A stretch of 64,000 nt of DNA, taken from contig NZ_CP092364.2 of NCBI RefSeq assembly GCF_022370755.2, positions 2,418,001 to 2,482,000 on the forward strand, given 5' to 3'. Position numbers and translations under genes: made by a program. Origin of the DNA: Mycolicibacterium goodii (lineage in GTDB: Bacteria; Actinomycetota; Actinomycetes; Mycobacteriales; Mycobacteriaceae). Numbering within the stretch: the stretch's first letter is position 1; every line of letters starts with the position of its first letter. The notes beneath the pieces are model-generated. The model saw only the letters and a program-made list of their open reading frames with translations, was not told the origin of the DNA and searched no databases. Of the stretch, positions 8,341 through 16,784 are shown one piece after another.

Positions 8341-9297
8341 ATGCCTGGCCATGCCGCAGTGCAATGCGCTGCCCACCATGTCGACACAACGACGACGCCG
8401 CTTCACGAAATCGAGCAACGGCTCCTATGGTTGTCGACCGCGATCATTCACCATGCCAACCGAATTCGACCGAACGCCAGTGGCATGAAGGTCGGCGGTC
8501 ACCAGGCATCCAGTGCTTCCATGGTGTCGATCATGACCTCCCTGTGGTTTGAGCAGTTGCAGCCCGGCGATCGGGTCTCGGTCAAGCCGCACGCCTCGCC
8601 GGTTCTACACGCCATCAACTACCTGCTCGGTGATCTCGACGCGTCATATCTACCCAGGCTGCGCGAATTCGGCGGTCTGCAGTCCTACCCCAGCCGCACC
8701 AAGGACCCCGATCCCGTCGATTACTCGACCGGATCGGTGGGAATCCGTCTGGGCCGCCCCGACGGCACATCGGCCTACATACGATTGTCCACGCGACCGG
8801 TGGACCAGTTGTTGGCTGCAGTCCCGCAGGACGCAGCGGGACGGGAACGACGCCGCCGCCACGTCCTGGCCGGAGGATACGTGATGCGCAGGGCCGCAAA
8901 CCCTTCGCTGACTTTGGTGGGAATGGGTGCCCTGATGACCGAGACCCTGGCCGCGGCAGACCGGCTCGCCCAGCATGGCGTCGACGCCGACGTCGTCTGT
9001 GTCACCGGTCCCGGACTGCTGTTCGAGGCACTGCAGGCCCGACAGGGACGCGGCGACGGACCGACGTGGATTCTGGATCAGCTGTTCCCGGCAGGCCGGG
9101 CCGCACCGATGGTGACGGTGCTCGACGGCCATCCGCACACCCTGGCCTTCCTCCCCGCGGTCAACGGTGTCCGGGGAACCCAATTGGGAGTGAGCCGATT
9201 CGGCCAGGTCGGCTCACTGGAGGACGTGTACCGGTATCACGGCATAGACACCGACAGCATCGTCGGTGCTGCGCTCGACCTCGTAGGGACGGTGTGA
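8341..9297 (+). pseudogene. Pyruvate dehydrogenase-type E1 with large in-frame internal deletion
   Basis: The 318-aa product joins two ends of a transketolase-like pyruvate dehydrogenase E1, which is normally about 780-800 aa. Residues ~1-120 match the N-terminus (MKVGGHQASSASM, SVKPHASPVLHAINYL, DPVDYSTGSVGI). From RLGRPDGTSAYIRLSTRPVDQ onward it matches the C-terminal domain (VADVVCVTGPGLLFEALQAR and following). Roughly 460-470 residues between them are absent, including the thiamine-diphosphate GDG motif and the pyrimidine domain. The reading frame is kept across the join near 8748. Catalysis as an E1 is therefore not expected. AAGGA lies six bases before the ATG; an in-frame GTG at 8293 is an alternative. 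It overlaps the operon layout with E2 (1-bp gap). Confidence 0.8.
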
Positions 9298-9298
9298 C

Positions 9299-10393
9299 AT
9301 GACCACTACCGAAAGTGAGATCCTGGTGACGCTGCCCAGCTTGGGCGAAGGTGTCGAAGCGGCGACCATCACCCGATGGCTCAAGGCGGTGGGTGATCCC
9401 GTGGAACTCGACGAAGCGCTGCTCGAAGTCGCCACCGACAAGGTCGATACCGAGATCCCGGCTCCCGCAGCCGGAATCCTGGTGCAGATCACAGAACCCG
9501 AGGATGCCGTCGTGGTGGTGGGCGCCGTCGTCGCGAGGCTCGCCATCGCGGCACCGGCGCGTGAAGCCCCCGACGTGCCGGCGCGCCCTCTGCCGGTTCC
9601 TGACCCCACGCCGGCACCGGCAGCCGTCGACGGGGCAAACCGCACGTCCGAATGCCCGCCGCCGATTACTCAGGCGGTCACCGATCCCCGGGCCGACCGG
9701 GTAGAAAAGCTCCCGCGTATTCGTCGGACGATCGCGCACAGGATGGTCGAATCTCTGCAAACGGCAGCACAACTGACCACTGTCGTCGAAGCCGATCTCG
9801 CATCGGTCGCGATTCGGCGCGCGCAGATGCAACAGCAGTTCCTCGACCGAACCGGTGCCCGGCTGTCCTATCTGCCCTTCGTCGTGGTGGCCGCCGTCGA
9901 TGCGCTGGCCGAGCATCCCATCATCAACGCGACGATCAACACCGACTGCTCTGAGGTCACCTACCACGGCTCAGTTCACCTGGGGGTGGCTGTGGACAGT
10001 TCGAAGGGTCTCATGGTGCCGGTGATCCGTGACGCGCAGAAGCAAGATGTCGTTGAGATCGGTGCGGCCATTGCGTCGGCGGCCGCGGCGGTGCGCGGCG
10101 GCTCGATTCGACCCGACGAGCTGAGCGGGGGAACGTTCACCATCACCAATACCGGAAGTCGAGGTGCACTGTTCGACACCCCGATCATCAACCAGCCCCA
10201 GTCGGCGATACTGGGCGTCGGTGCTGCGACGGAACGTCTTGTGCCCGATCGTGACTCCCACGGCGCATTGCTGATCCGCACCCGGCCCATGGTCTATCTG
10301 TCACTGACCTACGACCATCGGCTCATCGATGGTGCCGATGCGGCACGTTACCTGACCTCGGTTCGGACACGATTGGAGTCGTGGGCCAGCTGA
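9299..10393 (+). CDS. 2-oxo acid dehydrogenase dihydrolipoamide acyltransferase (E2)
   Basis: A 364-aa E2. The lipoyl domain spans residues ~8-85 with the lipoylated lysine in EVATDKVDTEI (K48). A Pro/Ala-rich linker follows (~88-135), then the acyltransferase domain from KLPRIRRTIAHRMVESL to the catalytic motif YDHRLIDGADAARYL (HxxxDG) near residue 340. The peripheral subunit-binding domain that usually sits in the linker is not visible, so docking of E1/E3 would be abnormal. The gene follows the deleted E1 by one base. A dihydrolipoyl dehydrogenase gene is at 63.3 kb. It is predicted to act in oxidative decarboxylation of pyruvate or another 2-oxo acid. Confidence 0.9.
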   Translation: MTTTESEILVTLPSLGEGVEAATITRWLKAVGDPVELDEALLEVATDKVDTEIPAPAAGILVQITEPEDAVVVVGAVVARLAIAAPAREAPDVPARPLPVPDPTPAPAAVDGANRTSECPPPITQAVTDPRADRVEKLPRIRRTIAHRMVESLQTAAQLTTVVEADLASVAIRRAQMQQQFLDRTGARLSYLPFVVVAAVDALAEHPIINATINTDCSEVTYHGSVHLGVAVDSSKGLMVPVIRDAQKQDVVEIGAAIASAAAAVRGGSIRPDELSGGTFTITNTGSRGALFDTPIINQPQSAILGVGAATERLVPDRDSHGALLIRTRPMVYLSLTYDHRLIDGADAARYLTSVRTRLESWAS

Positions 10394-10522
10394 GCGTCGG
10401 CCGGCACCAAGGCCATCACCTCGGCCGCGTCGAAGTGCTTCGATCGCTGTTATCGCGTTGGAGGCCACGTCCACCGATCGCGCTGGCTGACGACGAGGCG
10501 TGCGCTTGTGAATTGTCCCGTA

Positions 10523-11116
10523 TCAGACTTGTGGTGGAGCAGACGCTGTCAGCGCGTGATAAGCGGCGGTGGACATCGTGGTGATGATCGTTTCGTGATC
10601 GAGGCCCTTGTGCAGCGTCGCGGCGGCGTTGAGCATCGAGAACACGGTCTGGGTCAACAGGCGCACCGCCGGATCCGACAGATCGGGGCGGAGGATTGCC
10701 ACGACCGAGATCCATTCTTCGGCATAGAGATTCATGGCTCGACGAATACGTCGTCGGTCCGCCTCGGGAAGAGCGTACTCGTTCTTGAGAAAGATCAGTG
10801 TGGTCGGCGGTCCTTCCACGACACTTCGAATATGGAACTCCACCATGGCGGTCAGCGCTGCGTGCGGGTCCTCGTGTTGTTCGGCAACGTTGCGGGCGAA
10901 CTCGTGAAGTGAGCCGATCGGATTCTCCACGACGGCGATGAGCAACGCCTGCTTGTTCCGGAAGTGACGGTAAAGACCTGGTGCGGAGATGCCTGCCTTC
11001 GCACACACCATCTTGATGGTGACCGAATCGTAGGGATGTTCCATGAACAGGTCAGCAGCGACCTTCAACAGAAGCTCTCGCCGAGAACCTCTGGTGGGCG
11101 GTCGGTCTTCAGTCAT
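10523..11116 (-). CDS. TetR family transcriptional regulator
   Basis: A 197-aa regulator. The HTH runs through LLLKVAADLFMEHPYDSVTIKMVCAKAGISAPGLYRHFRNKQALL (residues ~17-61), followed by a helical ligand domain. The ATG at 11116 has GAAAGG upstream; an in-frame extension to 11173 is possible but unneeded. It is convergent with the E2 gene and divergent from the fatty acyl-CoA synthetase at 11659, its most likely target. Confidence 0.87.
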   Translation of the reverse strand: MTEDRPPTRGSRRELLLKVAADLFMEHPYDSVTIKMVCAKAGISAPGLYRHFRNKQALLIAVVENPIGSLHEFARNVAEQHEDPHAALTAMVEFHIRSVVEGPPTTLIFLKNEYALPEADRRRIRRAMNLYAEEWISVVAILRPDLSDPAVRLLTQTVFSMLNAAATLHKGLDHETIITTMSTAAYHALTASAPPQV

Positions 11117-11658
11117 GCCTTTCACGATATCCAGCTCGCCTGCACCTTTCGGCTGTGCGGGGGTGCCCGTCACTCGGACGAGCGAATTCTAAAGTATCCA
11201 GTTACCGAATATTAACATTATCGCCCATGACCGGATGAATTCGTCGGACCCTGCCGGCAGCGGCCGCCCTCGCCGGAAGACAGCTGTTGACAGTCCATAT
11301 CCGTGCGCCTTCTCGAGGTGCCCGTACATCGCACACGACGTGACCATTGACAAGTTGCAGGCCGGGCCTTTAGGTTAATCCATGTTCACATGGTGGCCGT
11401 TTTGAACAATCTCGGTACGCCTATTGCCGGTGATCGTCCCGCGGTGTGAGCCGCGTCGACGGATGCCGTGCGATCGACGGAGTGCCGCGGTCGGCGCTGA
11501 TTGTGTGCTCCCCGCTGCCGTCGACGGGGACGCTCGGTTGGGTCGACGATGACGCTGACCGGGCCGGCTATCGGATTATGGACCTCTCGCATTCGCGCTG
11601 GGGCGAAGTCCGGGGCTTCGGTTTCAAACTGTCAAAACCTCATTGAGGAACTGAGCTG
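11117..11658. promoter_or_regulatory. Divergent promoter region between TetR and FadD genes
   Basis: About 540 bp without a supported gene. AT-rich sequence just upstream of the TetR start (11190-11225) is a likely promoter zone. A 14-bp palindrome CCATGTTCACATGG occurs at 11380-11393 and may be an operator for the rightward gene. No ORF here shows protein-like sequence. Confidence 0.4.
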
Positions 11659-13566
11659 ATGGGTGAGAATTCCGCTATGACGCCGTCGGGTGCTCGTAAA
11701 TGTCACAGTGTGCCAGTGCTTTCGGCCCTGACGGCCTTCGAGGCCGTTGATCGGACGTTTCCGCAGATGCTGTGCGACCGGGAACGGTCGGAGCCGGACA
11801 CGGTCGCGTACCAGAGCTGGTCAGGCGGCACGATACGCCCGACCACCTGGCGTGACCATCTCGATGAAGTCCGCGCAATCGCGCTCGCCCTGCATAGGTC
11901 CGGCATCGCAACGGGAGAGCGCGTGGCGATCCTGGCCGGCCCCCGACCCGAATGGGTGGTGGCGGCGCTGGCGATCCTGAGCATCGGAGGCATCCCGGTC
12001 GGTGTTCACCAAACCAGTTCACGCCCAGAGATTCGGCATGTGTTGGAAAACAGCGGAGCCACCGCGATTTTCGTTGAAACCACGGACGATGCGGTGAACG
12101 TGGCGGCCCTGAGTGCGGAACTCGACCAGCTGCGGCTCGCCATCGGGCTTGATGCGTGCCCGACAGGTCTGGCGGGCGGAGTCGACGTGCAGACCTGGCA
12201 GCAACTGCGCGCCGACGGCCGACGGCTGGCCGCCGCAGATCCCACGCTCTTCGAGAAGCTGGTCGAGGCTGGTGACGTGGACCAACCGGCGGGGCTGTTC
12301 TACACCTCGGGCTCCACGGGTGCCCCCAAGGGGGTGACGCACACCCACCGGACGATCCAGTACTCCGTGCTCGGTTTCGCCATGTCCTATCCCGACCTCG
12401 GGCGCACTCGTCACGATCTCGTCGGCTTCCTCGGGTTGTCGCACGTCGCCCCCGCTCTCATTGCGGTGTACACGCCGATCATGACCCGACTGGTCATCAC
12501 GCACTGCAGCATCGAGGAGCGGCTTGCAGCACTGATCGGCGTGCGACCCACCGCGGTGCTGTGGCCCCCGCGCATGCACGAGAAGCTGGCCGCCGAAGTG
12601 CTACAGGCGCTGTCCGGATCCGGCAGGGTATTCCGATTCGGCTACCGCCTGGCGATGACGGTGGCCCGGCCGGTAAGTGCACTGCGCTGGCAGCAACGCG
12701 AACTGCCCTGGTACCTGCGGGCCGCCGACGCGGTGGCCCGCAGAATGGTGTTCGTCCCGCTGCTCGCCAAGGTGGGAATGGACCGCATCCAGGTGACCTG
12801 GACCGCATCTGGGAGCATGACACCTGATGTGGCCGCGCTCTGGCACACGTGGGGCCTTGATCTCCGAGAGCTCTTCGGCACCACCGAAACCTGCGGATCG
12901 GTACTGGCACAATGGGACCGGTCTTTTCCCGCGCCTGGCACCATCGGCAAGAGTCTGCCGGATCCGCGCTGGGAGTTGCGGGTTTCCGCGCAGGGGGAGT
13001 TGCAGCTACGCAGTCCCACCATGTTCGTCGGCTACTGGGAGAATCCCGAAGCGACTGCGGCGGCCATGTCGGACGGCTGGTACCGCACGGGAGATCTGGT
13101 GGAGCTCGCACCCGACGGCGAAGTGAAGATCATCGGCAGGTTGAAGGACGTCCTGAAGACCAGCGGCGGCAAGATGGTCAGCCCGCAACCGATCGAAACC
13201 CGGCTCAAGGCCAGCCCGCTCATCGACGAGGCCATTGTCGTGGGAGACGGACGGAAGTACCTCTCGGTGTTGTTGAGCATGAGCCAAGAGGCCAAGAACC
13301 TGCCGCCGGGAGACCGTGACGCCGCGGTGAGTGCGTGGCTCAACGAGGTGAACGCCGAGTTCTCACGCCCCTATCAGCTGAAGAAGTACCGGATCCTTCC
13401 GCGGGAGCTGTCGGTCGAAGCCGGCGAGCTCACCGCCAAGGGCACCATCCGGCGCGCGGCCGTCCTGGCAGCGTTCGGTGATCTCATCGACGACATGTAT
13501 GACGCCGGAGATCTCGACGCGATCGCGCGTGAGGCGCGCTATGCAGGGCCGAACCGGAAGCGGTAG
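11659..13566 (+). CDS. Long-chain fatty acyl-CoA synthetase (FadD15-like)
   Basis: A 635-aa AMP-binding enzyme of the long-chain class, predicted to activate a long-chain or complex acid to an acyl-CoA. The P-loop is LFYTSGSTGAPKGVTHTHRT (~214-233). The adenine motif is LRELFGTTETCG. The linker/A8 segment is GWYRTGDLVELAPDGEVKIIGRLKDVLKTSGGKMVSP, and the C-terminal catalytic lysine lies in ELTAKGTIRRAAV. It has no signal peptide. It is followed directly by a strong hairpin at 13573. It is divergent from a TetR gene and faces the leftward catabolic operon, which may use its CoA ester. Confidence 0.92.
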   Translation: MGENSAMTPSGARKCHSVPVLSALTAFEAVDRTFPQMLCDRERSEPDTVAYQSWSGGTIRPTTWRDHLDEVRAIALALHRSGIATGERVAILAGPRPEWVVAALAILSIGGIPVGVHQTSSRPEIRHVLENSGATAIFVETTDDAVNVAALSAELDQLRLAIGLDACPTGLAGGVDVQTWQQLRADGRRLAAADPTLFEKLVEAGDVDQPAGLFYTSGSTGAPKGVTHTHRTIQYSVLGFAMSYPDLGRTRHDLVGFLGLSHVAPALIAVYTPIMTRLVITHCSIEERLAALIGVRPTAVLWPPRMHEKLAAEVLQALSGSGRVFRFGYRLAMTVARPVSALRWQQRELPWYLRAADAVARRMVFVPLLAKVGMDRIQVTWTASGSMTPDVAALWHTWGLDLRELFGTTETCGSVLAQWDRSFPAPGTIGKSLPDPRWELRVSAQGELQLRSPTMFVGYWENPEATAAAMSDGWYRTGDLVELAPDGEVKIIGRLKDVLKTSGGKMVSPQPIETRLKASPLIDEAIVVGDGRKYLSVLLSMSQEAKNLPPGDRDAAVSAWLNEVNAEFSRPYQLKKYRILPRELSVEAGELTAKGTIRRAAVLAAFGDLIDDMYDAGDLDAIAREARYAGPNRKR

Positions 13567-13572
13567 GTCAGC

Positions 13573-13601
13573 GGGACCGTACGGCCGCGCCGTACGGTCC
13601 C
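13573..13601 (+). terminator. Intrinsic-type hairpin after FadD
   Basis: A perfect 13-bp inverted repeat (GGGACCGTACGGC at 13573-13585 and its complement at 13589-13601) encloses a CGC loop, 7 bp after the FadD stop. There is no T-tract, as is common for mycobacterial terminators. Because FadD and the PrpD gene converge here, the hairpin could stop transcription from both sides. Confidence 0.7.
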
Positions 13602-13693
13602 GGTCGACTGTCGTGCGGCGTGGGGATCCCGTGGGCCGCCGCGGGACCTCGAGCGTCAGCGCCGCCGGCGACGGTGTCGGCTCTCACGCGCAC

Positions 13694-15142
13694 TCAACGA
13701 AAGATGCCGTGCGTGATCGGCTCCTCATCCAGGATATGTTGACCGATCATGGGATTCAGCATCCCGAGGGTGCCCCGCTTCAGGTCGCCCAGGCAACTCA
13801 CCACGTCCAGGAATCGCTGCTGCTCCCGCCTGTCGATGACCCCATCTGCAAGCTCGGTGAACTTGGCGAAGTAATCCCTGCGCTGGAAGGGATGGGCGCC
13901 TGAGGGGTGGGCATCGGGGACGTCGAGCCCACCGGCGATCACCGCACCGGATTTCATCGTGATCGTCGCTCGTGCACCTGCGGCCATATCGCCGCGATCG
14001 TCGATGGTGGAAATCTGATGGCACAGTTCGATCGTGTCGGCCCGCCGCGACCTCTCGGGTGCATACGAATGTTCATGATGCCAGGCACCGTCCTGCAGTG
14101 CGACGGCGAACAGGTATACCACCGAATGGGCGAGCGTATCCCGGGATGCCTGGGGATCGAACCTGCGCGGATCCAGGTGGCCGGCCGCCACGGGGGCGTC
14201 CTGCCGGGTGTGCAGGACGATGGACTCGATGGCCTCGAGCCGGCCGATCCGGTCTCGCAATCTGAGGGCCAGATCGATCCAGACTTGACCGTGGTAGGCA
14301 GCGGAGTGCTTTCTGGGACAACTGATGAGAATGGCCGTCTTCGGTTCGCCCGGCGCGGGCAGTCGTGGCTCGCAGTCATATTCGGGCAGCGGCCACTGGT
14401 TTCCGTCGTCGCCGCGAACTTCTGGCAGATGCAGATGGCGCTGGCCATGCATGGCGAGGTCAACGGCTTCGATCGCCACCTTGCCGGCATAGGCGGCGGC
14501 GTAGCCGTTGCGACCGGCGACGAGACGCCGGCGGCAACGGCGGCCGACGGTGGTCAGCTGCACCGCGTGGGTGATGGCGGTGTAGATGGTCTCGGGAGGC
14601 AGCCGCAGCATGGTGCCCAGGCCCGCCGCCACCGCTGTCCTCAGATGTCCGGGATGACCGATGGCCCGCTGCTGCGAAGGAGTTCCCTGGGCCAGGGCGA
14701 TGTGCACCTCATAGGCGGTGGCGATGCCGTCGATCAGGTCGGTGCCTCGGAGCCCGGCCTGTTGGGCCACGGCCGTCAGCGCCGGAATGGTTGCACCCGG
14801 GTGCGTGTCATCGGCGGCCGGGAACACGTCATGCAGCTCAAGATCGGTCACCGCAACACCGTTGGCGACGGCGGCCCATTCGGCGGAGTACGCGCCTTCG
14901 ATACCGAAGATCGCGGCCCCCGACGTGGTCGGGTGTGCCCGGGCCTGGGCGCGAGCAAGGATGACGGAGCGGCGGCGTGCCGCGGCGGCAGCAACCGCGG
15001 CGTTGTCGACGATCCGGTTGCTCACCATGGCCGCCACCTCGGCCGGCGCCGAGGTGGCGTCCGCGGCCAGTTCCGCGATCTTCCAGGTCGGCTGGTCCGT
15101 TCGGGGGCCACCCCGAAGTCGGGTCCTATCGGGGCTTGTCAT
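13694..15142 (-). CDS. MmgE/PrpD family protein
   Basis: A 482-aa member of the 2-methylcitrate dehydratase/aconitate decarboxylase-like family. The all-helical domain carries NRIVDNAAVAAAAARR, the active-site region FPAADDTHPGATIPALTAVAQQAGLRGTDLIDGIATAYEVHIAL, and GHPGHLRTAVAAGLGTMLRLPPETIYTAI. The C-terminal lid domain holds HDRR-like segments and AVALQDGAW. The family dehydrates, isomerises or decarboxylates tricarboxylic and related acids; the substrate is unknown here. It is the last gene of the leftward LLM-monooxygenase operon and overlaps the flavin reductase gene by 17 bp. Confidence 0.88.
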   Translation of the reverse strand: MTSPDRTRLRGGPRTDQPTWKIAELAADATSAPAEVAAMVSNRIVDNAAVAAAAARRRSVILARAQARAHPTTSGAAIFGIEGAYSAEWAAVANGVAVTDLELHDVFPAADDTHPGATIPALTAVAQQAGLRGTDLIDGIATAYEVHIALAQGTPSQQRAIGHPGHLRTAVAAGLGTMLRLPPETIYTAITHAVQLTTVGRRCRRRLVAGRNGYAAAYAGKVAIEAVDLAMHGQRHLHLPEVRGDDGNQWPLPEYDCEPRLPAPGEPKTAILISCPRKHSAAYHGQVWIDLALRLRDRIGRLEAIESIVLHTRQDAPVAAGHLDPRRFDPQASRDTLAHSVVYLFAVALQDGAWHHEHSYAPERSRRADTIELCHQISTIDDRGDMAAGARATITMKSGAVIAGGLDVPDAHPSGAHPFQRRDYFAKFTELADGVIDRREQQRFLDVVSCLGDLKRGTLGMLNPMIGQHILDEEPITHGIFR

Positions 15143-15650
15143 GGTCGCTCATGGTTCGGAAGCGGCTTTCGTGGAACACCAGTGGCGATATCGTTTCGTC
15201 GTCGGCAGCGCTGATGACCTCCATCAGCACGACATCGTGATCTCCTGCGGTGATCGATGTGCTGATCCGGCAGTCGAGCCAGGCTGCCGCGTCGGCGAGG
15301 AAGACCGCGGAGGAGTCGCTGGCGAACCAGCTCAGCCCGGCAAAGCGATCGGCGTTCTTGGCTGCCAGTTGACGGGACAGCTGCGCGTGTCCTTCGGCGA
15401 GCACTGAGATCCCGAGACGCTCGTCTCTCGACAACTGGGGCCACGTCGTCGACGTGTGCTGTACGCAAATCGATACCAAGGCTGGCGACATGGACACCGG
15501 GATGAACGAGGTGGCCACGATCCCCACCGGTTGACCGTCGCGCAAAGCGCAGATGGCGGCGACGCCGGTCGGGTACCTGCCGTACAGCCTGCGAAGTCGC
15601 GACATGTCCTCGGCGCCGTCACCGGACCGGATCTCGGTGAGAGTCTTCAT
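15126..15650 (-). CDS. Flavin reductase (HpaC-like FMN-binding domain)
   Basis: A 174-aa single-domain flavin reductase-like protein. It has the split-barrel signature RRLYGRYPTGVAAICALRDGQPVGIVATSFIPVSMSPALVSICVQHTSTTWPQL and the later GDHDVVLMEVISA with FHESRF. It should supply reduced FMN to the luciferase-like monooxygenase at the head of the same operon, making a two-component system. It overlaps the PrpD gene downstream and follows the creatininase gene by about 40 bp. Confidence 0.9.
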   Translation of the reverse strand: MKTLTEIRSGDGAEDMSRLRRLYGRYPTGVAAICALRDGQPVGIVATSFIPVSMSPALVSICVQHTSTTWPQLSRDERLGISVLAEGHAQLSRQLAAKNADRFAGLSWFASDSSAVFLADAAAWLDCRISTSITAGDHDVVLMEVISAADDETISPLVFHESRFRTMSDHDKPR

Positions 15651-15691
15651 CTTCCATCTTCCTCAGTGGACGTAAAGGGCGTTCCGGGGGA

Positions 15692-16492
15692 TCAGCTCGA
15701 AGAACGAACCGACGCAGCGCGGCTGCGGACGTAGTCGGTGATCAGCCGGGTGACGGCATCCAGGCATGCATGGCCGATGACAGGGGCTGCTCCGATGGGA
15801 TTGCCGAGAATCCCGTTAGGGGAGAAGGCTTTGAGACCTTCATCGAGGACTCGGGTGAGAAAGGCATCGTCGGTACTCACCTGGCATCCCGGAACCAGTC
15901 GGTCGAGGCGCACGCGTTCGGGATGTAATGCGAGCATGACCGACGTTTCCGCGATGTCGGCATGCCCGCCGACGCGGCCGCCATATCCGGATGGCTCTGC
16001 TGCGCCACGCCACGCATCGAGGATCGCCTCGCTGTCGGTGAACACGATCACCGACAGTGGGGCGAGTTTGGCGGCGAGTCGGGCCTCGAATTCGCGCATC
16101 ACCGGATAGTTCCCGATGTGCCCGGAGAACAGCACAAGGGTGCTGAAGCCCGAATCTGCCAAGTGCGCGCCGTAATCCTCACAGACGGCCTCCAGCGTCG
16201 AGGCCCGCAACGACAGGGTGCCCGAGAACCCGAGGTGGTGCGGCGAGTATCCAACCCGGACCGTCGGCAGAACCAGAGCATCCCCGAGTTCACGTGCCAC
16301 GCGTATCGCGAGTTCGTCGGCATGATCGGCGTCCATGGACAACGGCAGATGAGGGCCGTGCTGTTCGACAGCGGCCAAGGGGAGGATCGCGGTGCATGCA
16401 CCTTTCGCGATCGCAGCGGCGACCTCGCCACTGGTCATCCGCTCGATCCGCAATTCATGGCCAGTGTGGCCCACAGGCACCGATTCATTCAT
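15692..16492 (-). CDS. Creatininase family amidohydrolase
   Basis: A 266-aa creatininase-fold protein. Metal-ligand motifs are LPLAAVEQHGPHLPLSMDADHA near residues ~39-60 and GHADIAETSVMLALHPERV (~170-188). The usual NGHGGN loop is SGHIGNYP here, a noteworthy change. The family hydrolyses cyclic amides or formamides, and members assist cofactor maturation (for example MftE). In this operon it might open a lactam or lactone ring. Its ATG lies inside the stop-codon region of the preceding 90-aa gene (ATGAATGA), so translation is probably coupled. Confidence 0.85.
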   Translation of the reverse strand: MNESVPVGHTGHELRIERMTSGEVAAAIAKGACTAILPLAAVEQHGPHLPLSMDADHADELAIRVARELGDALVLPTVRVGYSPHHLGFSGTLSLRASTLEAVCEDYGAHLADSGFSTLVLFSGHIGNYPVMREFEARLAAKLAPLSVIVFTDSEAILDAWRGAAEPSGYGGRVGGHADIAETSVMLALHPERVRLDRLVPGCQVSTDDAFLTRVLDEGLKAFSPNGILGNPIGAAPVIGHACLDAVTRLITDYVRSRAASVRSSS

Positions 16493-16757
16493 TGTCGCGC
16501 CCCGACAGCACGCCTCGGCAGTCGGATGCTCGCACGGTTGTCGCAAGCTCCGCCGCGGCGGACCCGAACCCGACCGCGATTCGAGGGTGCGGCGAATCCG
16601 GCACCACTTCAGCCACTTTGGCGGCGCGTTCGACCAGTAGCTGGCGGAACGTTCGGGGCGGCGCCTCGAAGTTCTGGACATTCTGCGGGACAGGGATCGT
16701 GCCGGCGCTGATGTCGCTCGGCCTGGCTGTCCGGAAAGTGCTCTGTACCACCATCAT
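16485..16757 (-). CDS. 90-aa hypothetical protein coupled to the creatininase gene
   Basis: A small protein (start MMVVQSTFRTARPSD; middle RTFRQLLVERAAKVAEVVPDS; end RGVLSGRDNE). It has no signal peptide or membrane helix and no recognised domain. GGGAGCAG precedes the ATG. It starts 27 bp after the upstream crotonase gene and overlaps the creatininase start by 8 bp in an ATGAATGA arrangement. That position makes it a genuine operon member. It could be a small subunit or accessory protein of the creatininase-like enzyme. Confidence 0.6.
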   Translation of the reverse strand: MMVVQSTFRTARPSDISAGTIPVPQNVQNFEAPPRTFRQLLVERAAKVAEVVPDSPHPRIAVGFGSAAAELATTVRASDCRGVLSGRDNE

Positions 16758-16784
16758 CTGCTCCCGTAGTCGAGAACTCGTCTG

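Noticed and set aside
13907..15214. 435-codon plus-strand frame opposite PrpD
   Set aside because: Antisense of a recognisable PrpD protein; no family-like sequence on this strand.
16485..16757. Mycofactocin cluster (MftA peptide plus MftE creatininase)
   Set aside because: The 90-aa protein lacks the conserved C-terminal end of MftA, and no MftB/C/D/F genes are present.
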